DNA from: an uncultured Muribaculaceae bacterium
Lineage (GTDB): Bacteria; Bacteroidota; Bacteroidia; Bacteroidales; Muribaculaceae
Direction of reading: 5' to 3'
DNA: 5,564 nucleotides
Assembly (NCBI GenBank): GCA_947644475.1
Contig: CANRZQ010000189.1
Location: 1-5,564 of the forward strand
The notes under the pieces: generated by a model
Databases searched by the model: none
What the model was told of the DNA's origin: nothing
The model's input: only the letters and a program-made list of their open reading frames with translations
Position numbers and translations under genes: made by a program
In this document: positions 1-5,564 of the stretch, in pieces
Numbering within the stretch: position 1 is the first letter of the stretch
How the letters are laid out: every line of letters starts with the position of its first letter

Positions 1-161
1 GCATATATGTGGGCTGGATTCTGCCGAAGGGCTTCATCGAGGAGCAGCTCACCAATTTCGGCACCATCGGCTGCCGCGCCGTGGGCGCCGTGCGCTTTGC
101 CGTGCGCTACGTGGCCCCGGTGCTCATCTCGGTGATTCTGATTGCCAAGGCGCTAAGTTGA
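1..161 (+). CDS. C-terminal end of a probable NSS-family sodium-dependent transporter (partial)
   Basis: Only the last 52 codons are present, read from position 3 and ending in TGA at 159-161; the start lies outside the window. The peptide begins IYVGWILPKGFIEEQLTN, continues through a short basic stretch (CRAVGAVRFAVRYVAP) and ends in a hydrophobic helix (VLISVILIAKALS). A VGW-LP motif, a hydrophilic loop with a 'LTN-G' sequence, an RYVAP motif and a final transmembrane helix are what I expect at the end of bacterial sodium:neurotransmitter symporter proteins, inner-membrane carriers that use the sodium gradient to import amino acids or related amines. The substrate cannot be told from this fragment. 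It ends 241 bp before the next gene, which has its own promoter, so it is probably a separate unit. Another multi-pass carrier is possible, but the motif order favours NSS. Confidence 0.72.
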   Translation, partial: IYVGWILPKGFIEEQLTNFGTIGCRAVGAVRFAVRYVAPVLISVILIAKALS

Positions 162-175
162 GCAAGGCGGGTATT

Positions 176-206
176 TAGGACACTTAGGCTTCCTATGATG
201 CCTAAG
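176..206 (+). terminator. Small hairpin after the transporter gene, possible weak terminator
   Basis: CTTAGGC at 183-189 and GCCTAAG at 200-206 form a perfect 7-bp stem with a 10-nt loop. A second, partly competing 5-bp pairing exists between TAGGA (176-180) and TCCTA (191-195), which lies in the loop of the first stem. The stem begins 22 nt after the transporter stop. There is no U-run directly after it; a T-rich stretch follows only from about 215 to 241. The position fits a transcription end, but the missing adjacent U-tract makes classical intrinsic termination doubtful. Confidence 0.35.
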
Positions 207-297
207 AAGGCTATAAAACGGTTGCATTTCTTTACTTTTTTGGATAATTATGAAGCAGTTTGTGGGAAATTTGTAACATTTTCTTAATTTTTGTTTA

Positions 298-324
298 AAT
301 TGTTTGCAATTTTTCAAAACAATT
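298..324. promoter_or_regulatory. Dyad overlapping the -33 box, possible operator
   Basis: AATTGTTT at 298-305 is the exact reverse complement of AAACAATT at 317-324, an 8-bp inverted repeat with an 11-bp centre. It covers the TTTG -33 box and much of the spacer, so a bound protein would block sigma contact. The sequence is very AT-rich, and a dyad of this size can arise by chance. No regulator gene is visible nearby. Confidence 0.25.
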
Positions 325-336
325 GTATTATCTTTG
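303..336 (+). promoter_or_regulatory. Bacteroidetes-type promoter (TTTG ... TAnnTTTG)
   Basis: A -33 box TTTG at 303-306 and a -7 box TATCTTTG at 329-336 match the Bacteroidetes primary sigma consensus. The spacer is 22 bp, slightly longer than the usual 19-21. Transcription would start a few bases after 336, leaving a leader of about 60 nt before the ATG at 403. This is the only full match I see between 162 and 402, and it is the best candidate for driving the large secreted protein and probably the protease after it. Confidence 0.65.
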
Positions 337-402
337 CCGCGTCATTCATTTGCTTCTCCCTCACCACCATTACCCGGCAATTACCTTCATAACTTTATCC
401 AT

Positions 403-474
403 ATGAGAAATATCTTTACTTTTGCGAGCCTCCTCGCGCTCGGGATGCTTGGTCCGCAAGCCATCTCGGCTGCC
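403..474 (+). other. Signal peptide coding segment of the adhesin-like protein
   Basis: Residues 1-24 show a short positive start (MRN), a hydrophobic core (IFTFASLLALGML) and a small-residue cleavage region (QAISAA) before an acidic mature end (EGEGFD). There is no lipobox cysteine, so a signal peptidase I substrate is expected. The DNA just upstream is A/T/C-rich with no clear Shine-Dalgarno, as is usual for Bacteroidetes. Confidence 0.8.
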
Positions 475-3400
475 GAGGGCGAAGGCTTCGACCTTGAATT
501 CAATTTCGACGTCGACGCCGACTTCCCCGGCGGAGCAAACCTCCCCGAAGGCTGGGCGCAGGACGGCACCCCGCTCAAACGCACCTCCGGCGTGCCCCTG
601 GGCCTCACCAACCACTCTGGCGACTACATCCTGGGCGCGGCATCGGCCAAGTTCGACGAGGTGGTCTACACTCCGGTAATAAAAGTTGCGGCAGGAAAGC
701 CCTGCACTCTCGAATTCCAATACTACCTGCCCGGCGGCTCCAACTTCGTGTATGCCACCGGCATGGAAATATACACCTCGGCTCAGCAGTCGATGGACGG
801 AGCCGTGAAGGTGGGCACTGTGAAGCAGGCTCAGAACACGGACTGGAAAGAGTTCTCCGTAACTGTCACCCCCGAGGCCGACGGCGAGTTGTGCTTCGCC
901 CTCAAATTTGTGAACGAATATGGCATGACCGTGAACTGCGGCGCAGTGGGCCTCGACTCGTTCTTCATCTCGGGCACCTACGCCGTCGACGAGCCGACAG
1001 GCACGCCGTTCGACCTCACTTTCGACTTCGAGGACGACGCCGACTTCCCCGGCGTGGCCTACCTCCCCAAGGGCTGGCTCTCGACAGGCACGAAGCCCTT
1101 CATGCGCAAATCGCCCGAGACGCTGCGCATCGCCGCCCCGGCCTCTGGCAGAATGGTGATAGGCAATGTGGGCGCGACCACCAAGGGCGACAACGTGCTC
1201 ATCACTCCTCTCTACAATATTGAGAAAGGCACTCCTTTCACCATCGCGTTCGACTATCTCACCATGCCCCAGCTCGAGGAGTTCGGCTACGGATTCACCG
1301 TCTATGCCGCTCCCTCGCAGTCGATGGAAGAAGCCGTAAAGGTCGGCTCCATAGCCGAGTATCTCGACCACCGCAACGAGTGGCTGTCGTCGGAGACCTT
1401 CACCTTCACACCCGAGGCCACCGGCCAATACTGCTTCATCATCTCGCCTTCCAACGAGACAGGCTTCACCCCCGGCGGCCCCGTGGCGTTCGACAACATC
1501 CACATCACCGGCTTCGAAGCCGAGGAGCAGCCCGATGTGCCCGAGCCTCCCACGGCCACTCCCGAGCCTTTCGACCTTGAATACAATTTCGACGTCGACG
1601 CCGACTTCCCCGATGGAGCCAGCCTCCCCGAAGGCTGGAAGCAGGACGGCACCCCGCTCAAACGCACATCCGGCGTGCCCCTGGGCCTCACCAACCACTC
1701 GGGCGACTACATCCTCGGCGCAGCCTCGGCCAAGTTCGACGAAGTGATCTACACTCCGGTTATCAACCTTGCCGGCGGACAGCCCTGCACTCTCGAATTC
1801 CAATACTACCTGCCCGGCGGCTCCAACTTCGTCTATGCCACCGGCATGGAAATATACACCTCGGCTCAGCAGTCGATGGACGGAGCCGTGAAGGTGGGCA
1901 CTGTGAAGCAGGCTCAGAACACGGACTGGAAAGAGTTCTCCGTAACTGTCACCCCCGAGGCCGACGGCGAGTTGTGCTTCGCCCTCAAATTTGTGAACGA
2001 ATATGGCATGACCGTGAACTGCGGCGCAGTGGGCCTCGACTCGTTCTTCATCTCGGGCACACGTCTCGTAGCCGGAGAGGGAGGCAATGACGATGACGAC
2101 GACCCCGTAATCGAACTCTTCCCCAACGAGGACAACGTCGCCGAGTGCATCGACCTCCCCTACTTCGAGAACTTCTCCGACCAGACCCACTTCACCGGCG
2201 ACAGCTACGTGCCGCGCGGATGGCGCTCTACCGGCTCCGTGTCGTGGGTAACGGCAAGCGTCGACGCTCTCCCGGCCAAGGCAGGACAGTACTACCTGAT
2301 TGTGAACCACAACACCGAGGGCGAGCGCGACGACAAGGCCTACACACCCTTCTTCAACCTCGAGGCCGGCACCGAATACGCCATAACATACCACGTATAC
2401 ATGCAGGGCAACGACTACAACGAGGACGGAATCCTCTACCTGCCCACGCTCCGCTTCACCGCAGGCACCGAGCAGGACAGCGAGTTCCACAACACCCTGG
2501 CGCGTTTCAGCGAGAAAACCGACGGATGGGTGCAGTGCTCCCACACATTCACTCCCGAGGCTTCCGGCCCCTACTGCTTCTCGTTTGCCCTCTCCGGTCC
2601 CGTCAACTCCGGATATGTGGCCATCGACGACCTGCAGATTTCAGCCCCCGGCCTCATTGCCCGCGTAGAGCCCGCTTTCGCAGCCAAGGCCATGTACTCG
2701 CTCTACGACTACACCAAGACCGTGCTCTTCGAAGGCCAGCCCCTGAAAATCGTGAACCAGACCCGCTTCGCCACATCCTATGAATGGAGCGTCGACGGCG
2801 CCGAGCCTGCCACATCCACCGAGGCCGAGCCCGAATTCACCTTCCCCGCCTCCGGCACCTACACCATCTCGCTAACCGCCACCAACCCCCGCGGCTCGCG
2901 CACCACACAGCACACCTACAACGTGCAGCTTATAGGCAAGGACACCAAGGCCGACCAGGCACTCAGCCTCTACAACTCTGCCACCGACCGCCTCTACGAG
3001 CGCGGCGAGACCCCGGCTTTCAGCATCGACCCCTACGATTTCATCACCGGCTACAACCACTACTATTTCGAACTCGCCCAGCGCTTCGACCTCTCCGATG
3101 AAATCCCCGTAAGGCTCAAGCAACTCTCGTTCTACGTGACCGACCGCCAATTCCGCGGCACCACCGAATACTACGACGACCAGCGCACACGCCCCTTCTC
3201 GCTCGTGGTTTACGGAGCCGACGACAACGGCAACCTTGACGAGTCGAACGAGCTGGCCCGCATCGACACCACCATCGGCGAGGCTCTCGGCTCATCCGGC
3301 CTCGGCGGCAACGCCCCCGCCAACCACGACATCGTGTTCGACACCCCGGCCGAAGTGAAAGGCACCGTATACATAGCCATGATTTTCGACAAAGGCATGG

Positions 3401-3843
3401 AAGTGGTGCCGCAAGACGCCACCCTCGGACGCTCATACATCGCCACCTCCGTCGTGCGCCACGGCCACGGCCAATCCACGCTCTACGTCAAGCCCATCGA
3501 CGTGCCCGAAGGCTCCTCCGCTGAAACAGGCAAATGGACCACAGTCGACGCCCTCGACTCCGCCTTTGCCGGCATGAGCCCCTACTGGACACTCTGGCTC
3601 AACTCCTACGACGAGACCAACGCCATAGCAGGCGTCGGCGCCGACACCGCCGCCCTGTCGGCACGCTTCGACGGCGACACCCTCACCGTGGGCGGCCTCG
3701 AAGAAGGCACAGCCGTAAACGTCTACAACATCGCCGGAGCACGCGTGGCATCCTTCGCCGCACCCTCCGCGGCCATCGCAGGCCTCCCCTCAGGCATCTA
3801 CCTGGTGCAGGCCGGAACACAGACCGTGAAAGCAGTTAAATAA
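403..3843 (+). CDS. Large secreted multi-module adhesin-like protein with PKD-like domain and probable T9SS sorting domain
   Basis: The product has 1146 residues. The ATG at 403 is chosen because it opens a good signal peptide (MRNIFTFASLLALGML..., likely cut near residue 23-24, AISA/A). The frame stays open to a TTG at 304, but that lies inside the promoter. Four related beta-sandwich modules follow at about 29-192, 203-371, 390-553 and 585-747. They share an opening like 'DADFP...LPxGW', a middle 'TPxxxx..G' strand pair and a closing 'FTPEAxGxYCF ... G.VAxDxxxIxG'. This resembles the cleaved-adhesin / choice-of-anchor J type of jelly roll seen in Bacteroidetes surface proteins. A PKD-like domain spans about 774-846 (SYEWSVDGAEP, FPASGTYTISLTATN). 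Residues about 847-1077 are beta-rich and unassigned. The end (about 1078-1146, VNVYNIAGARV, LPSGIYLVQAG, final KAVK) fits a T9SS type A sorting domain, so export through the outer membrane is likely. Linkers are Pro-rich (375-389) and poly-Asp (563-567). No catalytic motif is seen; binding to a carbohydrate or protein is inference. Confidence 0.85.
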   Translation: MRNIFTFASLLALGMLGPQAISAAEGEGFDLEFNFDVDADFPGGANLPEGWAQDGTPLKRTSGVPLGLTNHSGDYILGAASAKFDEVVYTPVIKVAAGKPCTLEFQYYLPGGSNFVYATGMEIYTSAQQSMDGAVKVGTVKQAQNTDWKEFSVTVTPEADGELCFALKFVNEYGMTVNCGAVGLDSFFISGTYAVDEPTGTPFDLTFDFEDDADFPGVAYLPKGWLSTGTKPFMRKSPETLRIAAPASGRMVIGNVGATTKGDNVLITPLYNIEKGTPFTIAFDYLTMPQLEEFGYGFTVYAAPSQSMEEAVKVGSIAEYLDHRNEWLSSETFTFTPEATGQYCFIISPSNETGFTPGGPVAFDNIHITGFEAEEQPDVPEPPTATPEPFDLEYNFDVDADFPDGASLPEGWKQDGTPLKRTSGVPLGLTNHSGDYILGAASAKFDEVIYTPVINLAGGQPCTLEFQYYLPGGSNFVYATGMEIYTSAQQSMDGAVKVGTVKQAQNTDWKEFSVTVTPEADGELCFALKFVNEYGMTVNCGAVGLDSFFISGTRLVAGEGGNDDDDDPVIELFPNEDNVAECIDLPYFENFSDQTHFTGDSYVPRGWRSTGSVSWVTASVDALPAKAGQYYLIVNHNTEGERDDKAYTPFFNLEAGTEYAITYHVYMQGNDYNEDGILYLPTLRFTAGTEQDSEFHNTLARFSEKTDGWVQCSHTFTPEASGPYCFSFALSGPVNSGYVAIDDLQISAPGLIARVEPAFAAKAMYSLYDYTKTVLFEGQPLKIVNQTRFATSYEWSVDGAEPATSTEAEPEFTFPASGTYTISLTATNPRGSRTTQHTYNVQLIGKDTKADQALSLYNSATDRLYERGETPAFSIDPYDFITGYNHYYFELAQRFDLSDEIPVRLKQLSFYVTDRQFRGTTEYYDDQRTRPFSLVVYGADDNGNLDESNELARIDTTIGEALGSSGLGGNAPANHDIVFDTPAEVKGTVYIAMIFDKGMEVVPQDATLGRSYIATSVVRHGHGQSTLYVKPIDVPEGSSAETGKWTTVDALDSAFAGMSPYWTLWLNSYDETNAIAGVGADTAALSARFDGDTLTVGGLEEGTAVNVYNIAGARVASFAAPSAAIAGLPSGIYLVQAGTQTVKAVK
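487..977 (+). repeat. Intragenic direct repeat, copy 1 (module 1)
   Basis: This segment aligns without any gap to 1570-2060, offset 1083 bp (361 codons). By my hand count 23 of 491 positions differ, about 95% identity. Twenty-two of the differences lie in the first 211 bp, while 698-977 differs at one base only (position 750, GTG against GTC). The repeat starts and stops at the module borders in the protein (FDLEFNF to FFISGT), so a whole domain was copied. Confidence 0.95.
1570..2060 (+). repeat. Intragenic direct repeat, copy 2 (module 3)
   Basis: This is the partner of 487-977. The stretch 1834-2060 (227 bp) is identical to 751-977 including all third codon positions. Module 2, between the copies, shares the fold motifs but is strongly diverged in sequence, giving an A-B-A'-C module order. 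Recombination between the copies would remove 361 codons in frame. Confidence 0.95.
2719..2940 (+). other. PKD-like domain coding segment
   Basis: Residues about 773-846 read as an immunoglobulin-like PKD fold: a first strand (VLFEGQPLKIVNQT), the typical 'SYEWSVDGAEP' with its tryptophan, a strand pair around 'PEFTFPASGTYTISLTATNPRGS', and a final strand (HTYNVQLIG). PKD domains are common extracellular spacers or binding units in secreted Bacteroidetes proteins. Here the domain separates the four-module front from the unassigned C-terminal half. Confidence 0.7.
3634..3840 (+). other. Probable T9SS type A C-terminal sorting domain
   Basis: The last ~70 residues read as short beta strands: an acidic lead (GVGADTAALSARFDGD), 'TLTVGGLEEGTAVNVYNIAG', 'ARVASF', 'LPSGIYLVQAG' and a basic end (TVKAVK). 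The order 'VYN-AG-xV ... LxSGIYxV ... VKxVK' is the usual look of Por/T9SS sorting domains, which guide proteins across the outer membrane and are often removed when the cargo is anchored. No other T9SS part is in the window. Confidence 0.7.
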
Positions 3844-3848
3844 TTATC

Positions 3849-3926
3849 CAATGCACGATGCACAATGCACAATGCACGATTAGGCTACGCGCCGAATGGC
3901 AATTGTGCATTGTGCATCGTGCATTG
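3849..3926. repeat. Long inverted repeat hairpin between the two secreted-protein genes
   Basis: Positions 3849-3873 and 3902-3926 are perfect reverse complements, a 25-bp stem with a 28-nt loop (3874-3901). The arms are built from a 7-bp unit (see the two array entries). The loop contains GGCTACGCGCC and a mini-hairpin GCC-GAAT-GGC (3891-3900). The stem starts 6 nt after the TAA of the upstream gene and ends 18 nt before the ATG of the protease. No U-tract follows, so it is not a textbook intrinsic terminator. It may act as an attenuating or mRNA-stabilising structure, or be a copy of a dispersed Bacteroidales repeat. These roles are inference; the structure itself is clear. Confidence 0.9.
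3852..3879 (+). repeat. Heptamer array, left arm: four tandem TGCACRA units
   Basis: Four consecutive 7-bp units read TGCACGA, TGCACAA, TGCACAA, TGCACGA without spacers. Units 1-3 pair with the first three units of the right arm; unit 4 is left in the loop when the perfect stem forms. Confidence 0.92.
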
Positions 3927-3930
3927 TGCA
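3903..3930 (-). repeat. Heptamer array, right arm: four inverted TGCACRA units
   Basis: On the + strand the units read TTGTGCA, TTGTGCA, TCGTGCA, TTGTGCA, i.e. reverse complements of the left-arm unit. The outermost unit (3924-3930) pairs only at its first bases in the perfect register. Shifting the pairing by one unit gives a 28-bp stem with an A-C mismatch and two G-U type pairs in RNA, so two registers are possible. Confidence 0.92.
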
Positions 3931-3944
3931 TTAATACATAAAAA

Positions 3945-5564
3945 ATGAAACCATCATTGATTACATTGGCGGCCCTCGCCCTTGCTTCCGGAGCCTATGC
4001 CATGCCCGCGCTCCCCGGCACAATAATGGCCCGCATGCCCGACGGCACCGAGGCTCCCCTCACCCTCCACGGCGACGAATTCTTCCACTACGCCACCACC
4101 CCCGAGGGCTTCACCCTGCTCCCCGACCCCGACAAAGGATGGGTATTCGCCCAAGCCACCGAAAAAGGCGTGCAGCCCGGCCTGATGCGCTACAACGGAG
4201 CCGAAAGCGTGCGCAAGGCCCGCGCCGAAGGCTCTGTGACAAACCTGCGCCCCGCCGTGCCCGAGGCCGCACGGAAAAAAGCCGCCTCGCGCGCCACGCA
4301 GGTCGACGGCACCTTCCCCGCCAAAGGCGAGCGCCGCCTGCTCATGCTCCTGGTAAACTACTCCGACACCGAGCCCAAATACACAAGCGGCGATTTCGAC
4401 AACTACATGAACCAGCCCGGCTACAAAGGCATAGGCAGTTTCCGCGACTACTACCTCGAGAACTCCTACGGCCAGCTCGACATCACCACCACCGTGACAC
4501 GCTGGGTGACACTCCCCCGCACAAAATTCTCATACGGCTCCGAGGGAGCGGCAAACATGATAGTAGACGCCCTCTCGCTGCTCGACGCCGAGATTGACCT
4601 GCGCGACTTCGACAACGACGGCGACGGCGTGCTCGACGGCCTCGCCGTGATACACCAGGGCACCGGAGCCGAGGCCTCGGGCTCGACATCGGAAATATGG
4701 TCGCACTCGTCGACACTCTACGGCGTGGAATTCGACGGCGTGCAGGTGCGACGCTACACCATACAGCCCGAACAGCTCAAAGACGGCATGTCGACAATCG
4801 GAGTGATGTGCCACGAATTCGGCCACAACCTCGGCGCACCCGACTTCTACGACACCGACTACGAAGGCACCGGAGGCACCTTCCCCGGCACCGGCAAATG
4901 GGACCTCATGGGCTCCGGAGCATGGAACGGCGACCTCGGCGACCGCCCCGCAGGCACAAACATGTGGCAGAAAATACAACTCGGATGGGCCGAGCCACGC
5001 ATCCTCGCCGAATCGCAACACGTAGAGTCGCTCGCCGCCGCCCACGACAACCCCGCCGCATGCCGCTTCGACACAAAAGTGCCCGGCGAATACTTCATCA
5101 TCGAGAACCGCCAGCAGCAAGGCCCATTCGACTCGGCCCTAACCCACCACGGCATGCTGATATACCACGTCGACGAAAACCTCATCGCCTCGTCGATCTA
5201 CGCCAACACCCTCAACGTCACCTACCCCCAGGCCATCTACACCGTATGCGCCGGAGCCACCACCGACCCCGGCCCCTCCGCCTCGTCGTACGGATGGGTC
5301 GACTCCGACGAGGCACCCTTCCCCGGCTCCACCGGCAAAACAGCCTTCTCCGACACCACCATCCCATCCACACGCTCCATCTCCGGACGCTACTCCTACT
5401 GCGGCCTCGAAAACATCTTGGAGAACGCCGACGGCACCATCTCCTTCGACTTCGCCACCTACGACACCCCGCCCTCCCCCTCCAACTTCACGGCCATAGC
5501 CCGCAAAGGCATCGTGGCGCTCAGCTGGGACGCCCCCGAGGCCGACACTCCTCCCGTGAAATAC
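3945..5564 (+). CDS. Secreted M6-family zinc metalloprotease (partial, runs off the window)
   Basis: The frame is open from ATG 3945 to the last base, 540 codons with no stop. The start gives a clean signal peptide (MKPSLITLAALALASGAYA, cut before MPALPG). Residues about 20-125 look like the propeptide of M6 proteases (IMARMPDGTEAPLTLHGDEF, FTLLPDPDKGWVFAQ). The catalytic domain begins near 129 (RRLLMLLVNYSD). It carries the zinc motif HEFGHNLGAPD at 290-300, with H290, H294 and D300 as predicted ligands and E291 as base, and a 'WDLMGSGAWNG' Met-turn (M322). A calcium-type loop DFDNDGDGVLDG lies at 221-232. From about 510 a fibronectin type III-like domain starts (FTAIARKGIVALSWDAPEADTPPVKY). 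The family is related to immune inhibitor A and cleaves proteins outside the cell. The gene follows the adhesin-like gene by 101 bp filled by the hairpin, suggesting co-transcription. Any sorting domain would lie beyond the window. Confidence 0.9.
   Translation, partial: MKPSLITLAALALASGAYAMPALPGTIMARMPDGTEAPLTLHGDEFFHYATTPEGFTLLPDPDKGWVFAQATEKGVQPGLMRYNGAESVRKARAEGSVTNLRPAVPEAARKKAASRATQVDGTFPAKGERRLLMLLVNYSDTEPKYTSGDFDNYMNQPGYKGIGSFRDYYLENSYGQLDITTTVTRWVTLPRTKFSYGSEGAANMIVDALSLLDAEIDLRDFDNDGDGVLDGLAVIHQGTGAEASGSTSEIWSHSSTLYGVEFDGVQVRRYTIQPEQLKDGMSTIGVMCHEFGHNLGAPDFYDTDYEGTGGTFPGTGKWDLMGSGAWNGDLGDRPAGTNMWQKIQLGWAEPRILAESQHVESLAAAHDNPAACRFDTKVPGEYFIIENRQQQGPFDSALTHHGMLIYHVDENLIASSIYANTLNVTYPQAIYTVCAGATTDPGPSASSYGWVDSDEAPFPGSTGKTAFSDTTIPSTRSISGRYSYCGLENILENADGTISFDFATYDTPPSPSNFTAIARKGIVALSWDAPEADTPPVKY
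4812..4844 (+). other. Zinc-binding active site motif HExxHxxGxxD of the M6 protease
   Basis: These codons give HEFGHNLGAPD, the complete M6/metzincin-like signature with all expected ligand and catalytic residues intact. The enzyme is therefore probably active, not a decayed copy. Confidence 0.92.

Noticed and set aside
259..293. Second promoter with TTTG at 259-262 and TAATTTTTG at 285-293
   Set aside because: The -7 box has one extra base before TTTG, so it misses the consensus, and the region is so T-rich that near matches are expected by chance.
304..402. Upstream TTG start extending the large protein by 33 residues
   Set aside because: The TTG lies within the -33 promoter box and the added residues would precede and spoil the signal peptide. 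The ATG at 403 gives a proper N-terminus.
2089..2103. Poly-Asp run as a calcium-binding site
   Set aside because: Five aspartates in a Gly/Asn-rich linker without the spacing of an EF-hand or thrombospondin-type loop are better read as a flexible acidic hinge between modules 3 and 4.
370..2544. 724-codon open frame on the minus strand
   Set aside because: It lies fully antisense to the adhesin-like gene and follows its modules, including the repeated segment. Its peptide is a low-complexity run of G, V, E, A and R with no signal or domain. Long antisense frames are expected opposite GC-rich codons with strong third-position C/G bias.
3849..3926. Classical rho-independent terminator
   Set aside because: The stem is strong, but it is followed by TGTGCATTAATACAT with no U-run, and a gene on the same strand starts 18 nt later.
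3849..3930. CRISPR array
   Set aside because: The units are 7 bp, have no spacers, and face each other as inverted arms; no cas gene is near.
4139..4597. 152-codon frame on the plus strand, and minus-strand frames at 4466-5185
   Set aside because: They overlap the M6 protease frame, whose motifs are intact across the whole stretch. The peptides are Arg/Pro/His-rich shadows of the other frame.

Overview
The window looks like the chromosome of a GC-rich member of the Bacteroidales (Muribaculaceae, Rikenellaceae or similar gut lineages). This rests on a TTTG / TAnnTTTG promoter of the Bacteroidetes sigma type, A-rich leaders without a Shine-Dalgarno sequence, coding DNA dominated by C- or G-ending codons next to AT-rich spacers, and large secreted beta-rich proteins, one ending in what looks like a type IX secretion (T9SS) sorting domain. 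The exact family or genus cannot be fixed from this sequence.

Layout, all on the + strand. (1) Positions 1-161 hold the last 52 codons of a membrane transporter, best matched by the C-terminal end of the sodium:neurotransmitter symporter (NSS) family. (2) Positions 162-402 are an AT-rich spacer with a small hairpin just after the transporter, a promoter at 303-336 and a dyad overlapping its -33 box. (3) Positions 403-3843 encode a 1146-residue secreted protein: signal peptide, four related beta-sandwich modules, a PKD-like domain, an unassigned beta-rich region and a C-terminal sorting-type domain. Modules 1 and 3 are close copies at DNA level; modules 2 and 4 are diverged. (4) Positions 3844-3944 hold a striking inverted array of a 7-bp unit (TGCACRA), four copies on each side, forming a 25-bp perfect stem that fills the gap between the genes. 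(5) Positions 3945-5564 hold the first 540 codons of a secreted M6-family zinc metalloprotease, running off the window edge inside a fibronectin type III-like domain.

The two large genes encode exported proteins and are probably one transcription unit, because no Bacteroidetes-type promoter is visible between them. A surface or secreted adhesin-like protein paired with a secreted protease is the simplest reading. The substrate and any direct interaction are unknown. The least ordinary signals are the internal duplication with its uneven divergence and the heptamer hairpin between the genes. I see no clear evidence of an entirely new system.
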